A stretch of DNA of 64,000 nucleotides from Acanthosoma haemorrhoidale (Eukaryota > Arthropoda > Insecta > Hemiptera > Acanthosomatidae), in assembly GCA_930367205.1 (NCBI GenBank), contig OV884014.1, forward strand, positions 119,605,768 to 119,669,767, read 5' to 3'. Shown in pieces: positions 57,258-64,000 of the stretch. Within the stretch, counting starts at the first letter, position 1, and every line of letters starts with the position of its first letter. The position numbers were made by a program, and so were the translations under genes. Under the pieces are notes generated by a model. The model ran no database searches and was not told the origin of the DNA. It saw nothing but the letters and a program-made list of their open reading frames with translations.

Positions 57258-60200
57258 CACGTGATACGATCGTATGATTGAAGTCACGAGTGAATATAAC
57301 ATCAAATGATGTCAATTATGATAGTGTTCCGTATCATAAGCACTCATTGTATCACGTGATACGATCGTATGATGAAAGTTACAAGTAAATATACTATTAA
57401 ATGATGTCGATTATGACAGTGTACCGTACCATTGGCACTCATAGTATCACGTGATACGATCGTATGATTGAAGTCACGAATGAATATAACATCAAATGAT
57501 GTCGATTATGATAGTGTACCGCATCATTAGCACAAATTGTATCACGTGGTACGATCGTATGATTAAAGTTACGAGTGAAGATAACATCAAATGATGTCGA
57601 TTATAATAGTGTACCGTACCATTGGCACTCATAGTATCACGTGATACGATCGTATGATTGAAGTCAAGAGTGAATATAATATCAAATGATGTCAATTATG
57701 ATAGTGTTCCGTATCATAAGCACTCATTGTATCACGTGATACGATCGTATGATGAAAGTTACAAGTAAATATACTATTAAATGATGTCGATTATGACAGT
57801 GTACCGTACCATTGGCACTCATAGTATCACGTGATACGATCGTATGATTGAAGTCACGAGTGAATATAATATCAAATGATGTCAATTATGATAGTGTACC
57901 GCATCATTGGCACTCATTATATCACTTGATACGATCGTATGATTGAAGTCACGAGTGAATATATCATCAAATGATGTTGAATATGATTGTATAATGTGTC
58001 ATTGGCACACATTGTATCACGTGATACGATCGTATGATTAAAGTTACGAGTGAATGCAACATCAAATGATGTCGATTATGATAGTGTACCGCATCATTGG
58101 CAATCATTATATCACGTGATACGATCGTATGATGAAAGTTACGAGTGAATATAACATCAAATGATGTCTAATAGGATTGTATAATGTATCATTAGCACTC
58201 ATTGTTTCACGTGATACGATCGTATGATTAAAGTTACGATTGGAGATACTAATAAATGATGTTGAATATAATAGTGCACCATATCATTAGCACTTATTGT
58301 ATCATGTGATGCGATCGTATGATTGAAGTCACGAGTGAATATAATATCAAATGATGTCAATTATGATAGTGTTGCGTATCATAAGCACTCATTGTATCAC
58401 GTGATACGATCGTATGATTAAAGTTACAGGTGAATATAACATCAAATCATGTCAATTATAATAGTGTACCGCATCATTGGCACTCATTATATCACGTGAT
58501 ACGATCGTATGATGAAAGTTACGAGTGATTATAACATCAAATAATGTTGAATATGATTGTATAATGTATCATTAGCACGCATTGTTTCACGTGATACGAT
58601 CGTATGATTAAAGTTACGAGTAAATATAACATCAAATGATGTCGAATATGATAATGTACCGTATCGTTAGCACTCATTGTATCACGTGATACGATCGTAT
58701 GATTGAAGTCACGAGTGAATATAATATCAAATGATGTCAATTATGATAGTGTACCGCATCATTGGCACTCATTATATCACTTGATACGATCGTATGATTG
58801 AAGTCACGAGTGAATATATCATCAAATGATGTTGAATATGATTGTATAATGTGTCATTGGCACACATTGTATCACGTGATACGATCGTATGATTAAAGTT
58901 ACGAGTGAATGCAACATCAAATGATGTCGATTATGATAGTGTACCGCATCATTGGCAATCATTATATCACGTGATACGATCGTATGATGAAAGTTACGAG
59001 TGAATATAACATCAAATGATGTCTAATAGGATTGTATAATGTATCATTAGCACTCATTGTTTCACGTGATACGATCGTATGATTAAAGTTACGATTGGAG
59101 ATACTAATAAATGATGTTGAATATAATAGTGCACCATATCATTAGCACTTATTGTATCATGTGATGCGATCGTATGATTAAAGTTACAAGTGAATATAAC
59201 ATCAAATGATGTCGATTATAATAGTGTACCGCATCATTGGCACTCATTATATCACGTGATACTATCGTATGATTGAAGTCACGAGTGAATATAACATCAA
59301 ATAATGCTAAATATGATTGTATAGTGTAGCATTGACACTCATTGTATCACGAGATACGATCGTATGATTGAAGTCACGAGTGAATATAACATCAAATGAT
59401 GTTGAATATGATTGTATAATGTATCATTAGCACTCATTGTTTCTCGTGATACGATCGTATGATTAAAGTTACAGGTGAATATAACATCAAATCATGTCGA
59501 TTATGATAGTGTACCGCATCATTGGCACTCATTATATCACGTGATACTATCGTATGATTGAAGTCACGAGTGAATATAACATCAAATGATGCTACATATG
59601 ATTGTATAGTGTATCATTAGCACTCATTTTATCACGTGATACGATCGTATGATTAAGGTTACGAGTGAATAAACTATTAAATGATGTCGAATATGATAGT
59701 GTACCGCATCATTGGCACTCATTGTTTCACGTGATACGATCGTATGATTAAAGTTACAGGTGAATATAACATCAAATGATGTCGATTAATAGTGTACCGC
59801 ATCATTGGCACTCATTATATCACTTGATACGATCGTATGATTGAAGTCACGAGTGAATATATCATCAAATGATGTTGAATATGATTGTATAATGTGTCAT
59901 TGGCAAACATTGTATCACGTGATACGATCGTATGATTAAAGTTACGAGTGAATACAACATCAAATGATGTCGATTATGATAGTGTACCGCATCATTGGCA
60001 CTCATTATATCACGTGATACGATCGTTTGATGAAAGTTACGAGTGAATATAACATCAAATGATGTCGAATAGGATTGTATAATGTATCATTAGCACTCAT
60101 TGTTTCACGTGATACGATCGTATGATTAAAGTTACGATTGGAGATACTAATAAATGATGTTGAATATAATAGTGCACCATATCATTAGCACTTATTGTAT

Positions 60201-60770
60201 CATGTGATGCGATCGTATGATTAAAGTTACAAGTGAATATAACATCAAATGATGTCGATTATAATAGTGTACCGCATCATTGGCACTCATTATATCACGT
60301 GTTACTATCGTATGATTGAAGTCACGAGTGAATATTACATCAAATAATGCTAAATATGATTGTATAGTGTAGCATTGACACTCATTGTATCACGAGATAC
60401 GATCGTATGATTAAAGTCTCGAGTGAATATAACATCAAATGATGTTGAATATGATTGTATAATGTATCATTAGCACTCATTGTTTCACGTGATACGATCG
60501 TATGATTAAAGTTACGAGTAAATATAACATCAAATGATGTCGAATATGATAATGTACCGTATCGTTAGCACTCATTGTATCACGTGATACGATCGTATGA
60601 TGAAAGTTACGAGTGAATATAACATCAAATGATGTCGATTATGATAGTGTACCTTATCATTGGCACTCATTATATCACGTGATACGATCGTATAATGAAA
60701 GTTACGAGTAAATATACTATTAAATAATGTCGATTATGATAGTGTACCGCATTATTGGCACTCATTATAT
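57258..60770. repeat. 37-monomer segment, second copy of the 3.0-kb duplication and its exit
   Basis: Order: A B C D E B F G H I J K o g X F G H I J L M N O P Q R S T U J L V W X Y Z, 3513 bp. It repeats the preceding segment at +3038 bp up to G and at +3133 bp after H. The o class has AAATCATGTCAATT here (58398) as at 55360. Private changes: CACAAATT in C (57448), ATTATAATAG in o, GTCTCGAG in W (60391). Confidence 0.88.
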
Positions 60771-62860
60771 TACGTGATACGATCGTATGATTGAAGTCAC
60801 GAGTGAATATAACATCAAATGATGTCAATTATGATAGTGTTCCGTATCATAAGCACTCATTGTATCACGTGATACGATCGTATGATGAAAGTTACAAGTA
60901 AATATACTATTAAATGATGTCGATTATGACAGTGTACCGTACCATTGGCACTCATAGTATCACGTGATACGATCGTATGATTGAAGTCACGAATGAATAT
61001 AACATCAAATGATGTCGATTATGATAGTGTACCGCATCATTAGCACACATTGTATCACGTGGTACGATCGTATGATTAAAGTTACGAGTGAAGATAACAT
61101 CAAATGATGTCGATTATAATAGTGTACCGTACCATTGGCACTCATAGTATCACGTGATACGATCGTATGATTGAAGTCAAGAGTGAATATAATATCAAAT
61201 GATGTCAATTATGATAGTGTTCCGTATCATAAGCACTCATTGTATCACGTGATACGATCGTATGATGAAAGTTACAAGTAAATATACTATTAAATGATGT
61301 CGATTATGACAGTGTACCGTACCATTGGCACTCATAGTATCACGTGATACGATCGTATGATTGAAGTCACGAGTGAATATAATATCAAATGATGTCAATT
61401 ATGATAGTGTACCGCATCATTGGCACTCATTATATCACTTGATACGATCGTATGATTGAAGTCACGAGTGAATATATCATCAAATGATGTTGAATATGAT
61501 TGTATAATGTGTCATTGGCACACATTGTATCACGTGATACGATCGTATGATTAAAGTTACGAGTGAATGCAACATCAAATGATGTCGATTATGATAGTGT
61601 ACCGCATCATTGGCAATCATTATATCACGTGATACGATCGTATGATGAAAGTTACGAGTGAATATAACATCAAATGATGTCTAATAGGATTGTATAATGT
61701 ATCATTAGCACTCATTGTTTCACGTGATACGATCGTATGATTAAAGTTACGATTGGAGATACTAATAAATGATGTTGAATATAATAGTGCACCATATCAT
61801 TAGCACTTATTGTATCATGTGATGCGATCGTATGATTGAAGTCACGAGTGAATATAATATCAAATGATGTCAATTATGATAGTGTTGCGTATCATAAGCA
61901 CTCATTGTATCACGTGATACGATCGTATGATTAAAGTTACAGGTGAATATAACATCAAATCATGTCAATTATGATAGTGTACCGCATCATTGGCACTCAT
62001 TATATCACGTGATACGATCGTATGATGAAAGTTACGAGTGATTATAACATCAAATAATGTTGAATATGATTGTATAATGTATCATTAGCACGCATTGTTT
62101 CACGTGATACGATCGTATGATTAAAGTTACGAGTAAATATAACATCAAATGATGTCGAATATGATAATGTACCGTATCGTTAGCACTCATTGTATCACGT
62201 GATACGATCGTATGATGAAAGTTACGAGTGAATATAACATCAAATGATGTCGATTATGATAGTGTACCTTATCATTGGCACTCATTATATCACGTGATAC
62301 GATCGTATAATGAAAGTTACGAGTAAATATACTATTAAATAATGTCGATTATGATAGTGTACCGCATTATTGGCACTCATTATATCACGTGATACGATCG
62401 TATGATTGAAGTCACGAGTGAATATAACATCAAATGATGTCAATTATGATAGTGTTCCGTATCATAAGCACTCATTGTATCACGTGATACGATCGTATGA
62501 TGAAAGTTACAAGTAAATATACTATTAAATGATGTCGATTATGACAGTGTACCGTACCATTGGCACTCATAGTATCACGTGATACGATCGTATGATTGAA
62601 GTCACGAATGAATATAACATCAAATGATGTCGATTATGATAGTGTACCGCATCATTAGCACACATTGTATCACGTGGTACGATCGTATGATTAAAGTTAC
62701 GAGTAAATATAACATCAAATGATGTCGAATATGATAATGTACCTTATCATTGGCACTCATTATATCACGTGATACGATCGTATAATGAAAGTTACGAGTA
62801 AATATACTATTAAATAATGTCGATTATGATAGTGTACCGCATTATTGGCACTCATTATAT
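60771..62860. repeat. 22-monomer HOR fragment
   Basis: Order: A B C D E B F G H I J K o g X Y Z A B C D/X/Y Z, exactly 2090 bp and no R. The o monomer (61911) has the AAATCATGTCAATT allele typical of 55-62 kb. The monomer at 62671 begins with the D core (CGTGGTAC), continues as X (GATAATGTACC) and ends as Y (TTATCATTGG), so two exchanges are stacked in one monomer. Confidence 0.87.
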
Positions 62861-64000
62861 CACGTGATACGATCGTATGATTGAAGTCACGAGTGAATAT
62901 AACATCAAATGATGTCAATTATGATAGTGTTCCGTATTATAAGCACTTATTGTATCACGTGATACGATCGTATGATGAAAGTTACAAGTAAATATACTAT
63001 TAAATGATGTCGATTATGACAGTGTACGGTACCATTGGCACTCATAGTATCATGTGATACGATCGTATGATTGAAGTCACGAATGAATATAACATCAAAT
63101 GATGTCGATTATGATAGTTTACCGCATCATTAGCACACATTGTATCACGTGGTACGATCGTATGATTAAAGTTACGAGTGAAGATAACATCAAATGATGT
63201 CGATTATAATAGTGTACCGTACCATTGGCACTCATAGTATCACGTGATACGATCGTATGATTGAAGTCACGAGTGAATATAACATCAAATGATGTCGAAT
63301 ATGATAATGTACCGTATCGTTAGCACTCATTGTATCACGTGATACGATCGTATGATGAAAGTTACGAGTGAATATAACATCAAATGATGTCGATTATGAT
63401 AGTGTACCTTATCATTGGCACTCATTATATCACGTGATACGATCGTATAATGAAAGTTACGAGTAAATATACTATTAAATAATGTCGATTATGATAGTGT
63501 ACCGCATTATTGGCACTCATTATATCACGTGATACGATCGTATGATTGAAGTCACGAGTGAATATAACATCAAATGATGTCAATTATGATAGTGTTCCGT
63601 ATCATGAGCACTCATTGTATCACGTGATACGATCGTATGATGAAAGTTACAAGTAAATATACTATTAAATGATGTCGATTATGACAGTGTACCGTACCAT
63701 TGGCACTCATAGTATCACGTGATACGATCGTATGATTGAAGTCACGAATGAATATAACATCAAATGATGTCGATTATGATAGTGTACCGCATCATTAGCA
63801 CACATTGTATCACGTGGTACGATCGTATGATTAAAGTTACGAGTAAATATAACATCAAATGATGTCGAATATGATAATGTACCGTATCGTTAGCACTCAT
63901 TGTATCACGTGATACGATCGTATGATGAAAGTTACGAGTGAATATACTATTAAATAATGTCGATTATGATAGTGTACCGCATTATTGGCACTCATTATAT
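62861..64000. repeat. 12-monomer block copied from the 41.5-kb region, cut by the window end
   Basis: Order: A B C D A/X Y Z A B C D/X y, 1140 bp, the same twelve monomers as 41498-42637 at +21363 bp. Both have ATAGTTTACC in C (41688, 63051) and an A with ATCATGA (42163, 63526). The 63.5 kb copy reads ATCATGAGCAC, probably the ancestral form of ATCATGACCAC (42163) and ATCATGAGCCC (47006). Private changes are GTATTATAAGCACTTA in A and GTGTACGGTACC and TATCATGTG around B (62956). Confidence 0.87.

Larger units (their letters stand above)
395..64000. repeat. 95-bp satellite array: one partial plus 669 full monomers
   Basis: Monomers are counted from the CACGTG (or variant) of the core, first at 487 and last at 63906, which ends exactly at the window end. 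The spacing is 95 bp throughout except for one 94-bp monomer (487) and twenty 93-bp monomers (1626 and all 19 class R copies). These lengths sum exactly to the observed distance, so no base is left unexplained. All monomers lie in the same direction. No transposon, gene or unique sequence interrupts them. Because 95 is not a multiple of three, an open frame shifts at each monomer and soon meets a stop. The array continues beyond the right edge. The segment entries below give the monomer order. Confidence 0.97.

Noticed and set aside
395..64000. CRISPR array
   Set aside because: Regular spacing is present, but the whole 95-bp unit is repeated, there are no unique spacers, and no cas genes are in the window.
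395..64000. Bacterial or plasmid iteron origin
   Set aside because: Palindromic repeats over 63 kb with HOR structure and no replication gene fit eukaryotic satellite DNA far better.
1..64000. Canonical CENP-B box
   Set aside because: I found no TTCG...A..CGGG pattern in either monomer consensus; the TTCGACTTTTTGACG stretch of the 97-bp satellite lacks the required A and CGGG.
1..64000. Telomere repeats, tRNA, rRNA or transposon remnants
   Set aside because: No short telomere-type repeat, cloverleaf boxes, rRNA core or transposon ends were seen; every base from 395 on falls in a 93-95 bp monomer.

Overview
The whole window is tandemly repeated, non-coding satellite DNA, and I can support no gene of any kind. 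Bases 1-394 are the end of one satellite (monomer about 97 bp, four copies visible). Bases 395-64000 are a second, unrelated satellite of 95 bp. By walking the sequence I counted one truncated first monomer plus 669 full-length ones, all in the same orientation, with no transposon, gene or inverted segment interrupting them. Such an array points to a eukaryotic heterochromatic region (centromeric, pericentromeric or subtelomeric). I cannot name the species. The consensus is about 38% GC and keeps about six CpG per monomer, which weakly argues against a heavily CpG-methylated germline.

Each 95-bp monomer opens with a double palindrome: GTATCACGTGATAC and ATACGATCGTAT, sharing the bases ATAC. 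Further in lies a dyad, ACATCA-AA-TGATGT. The rest is variable, and its variants sort the monomers into 26 main classes (A-Z here) plus a few minor ones (b, g, k, o, x, y). A slash marks a recombinant monomer. Classes recur in a fixed order, so the array is a higher-order repeat (HOR). The best-formed unit is a 38-mer of 3608 bp, seen whole at 17287-20894 and 23173-26780. Order: A B C D E B F G H I J K o g X Y Z A b C x k M N O P Q R S T U J L V W X Y Z. The class key is in the 17287-20894 entry.

Layout: 395-1625 is a diverged edge zone next to the 97-bp satellite. 1626-9690 holds HOR variants with internal 12-mer and 13-mer tandem duplications. 9691-13298 is another arrangement with a 5-mer duplication. 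13299-31623 holds the 38-mer and its 42-, 24-, 14- and 37-monomer derivatives, most of it tied together by a private Z variant. 31624-49663 is built of successive 4.3-4.9 kb tandem duplications. 49664-64000 holds shorter variants and a 3.0/3.1 kb tandem duplication. Regional alleles and hybrid monomers let the order of several duplications and deletions be read directly.

Nothing here works together as genes. What the window records is satellite evolution by unequal exchange: an old layer inside the HOR (G-N resembles S-W), the HOR itself, then recent multi-kilobase duplications. The most suggestive functional element is the palindromic core, which carries TCACGTGA, a bHLH-type binding site, hundreds of times. 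Any binding or centromere role is inference.
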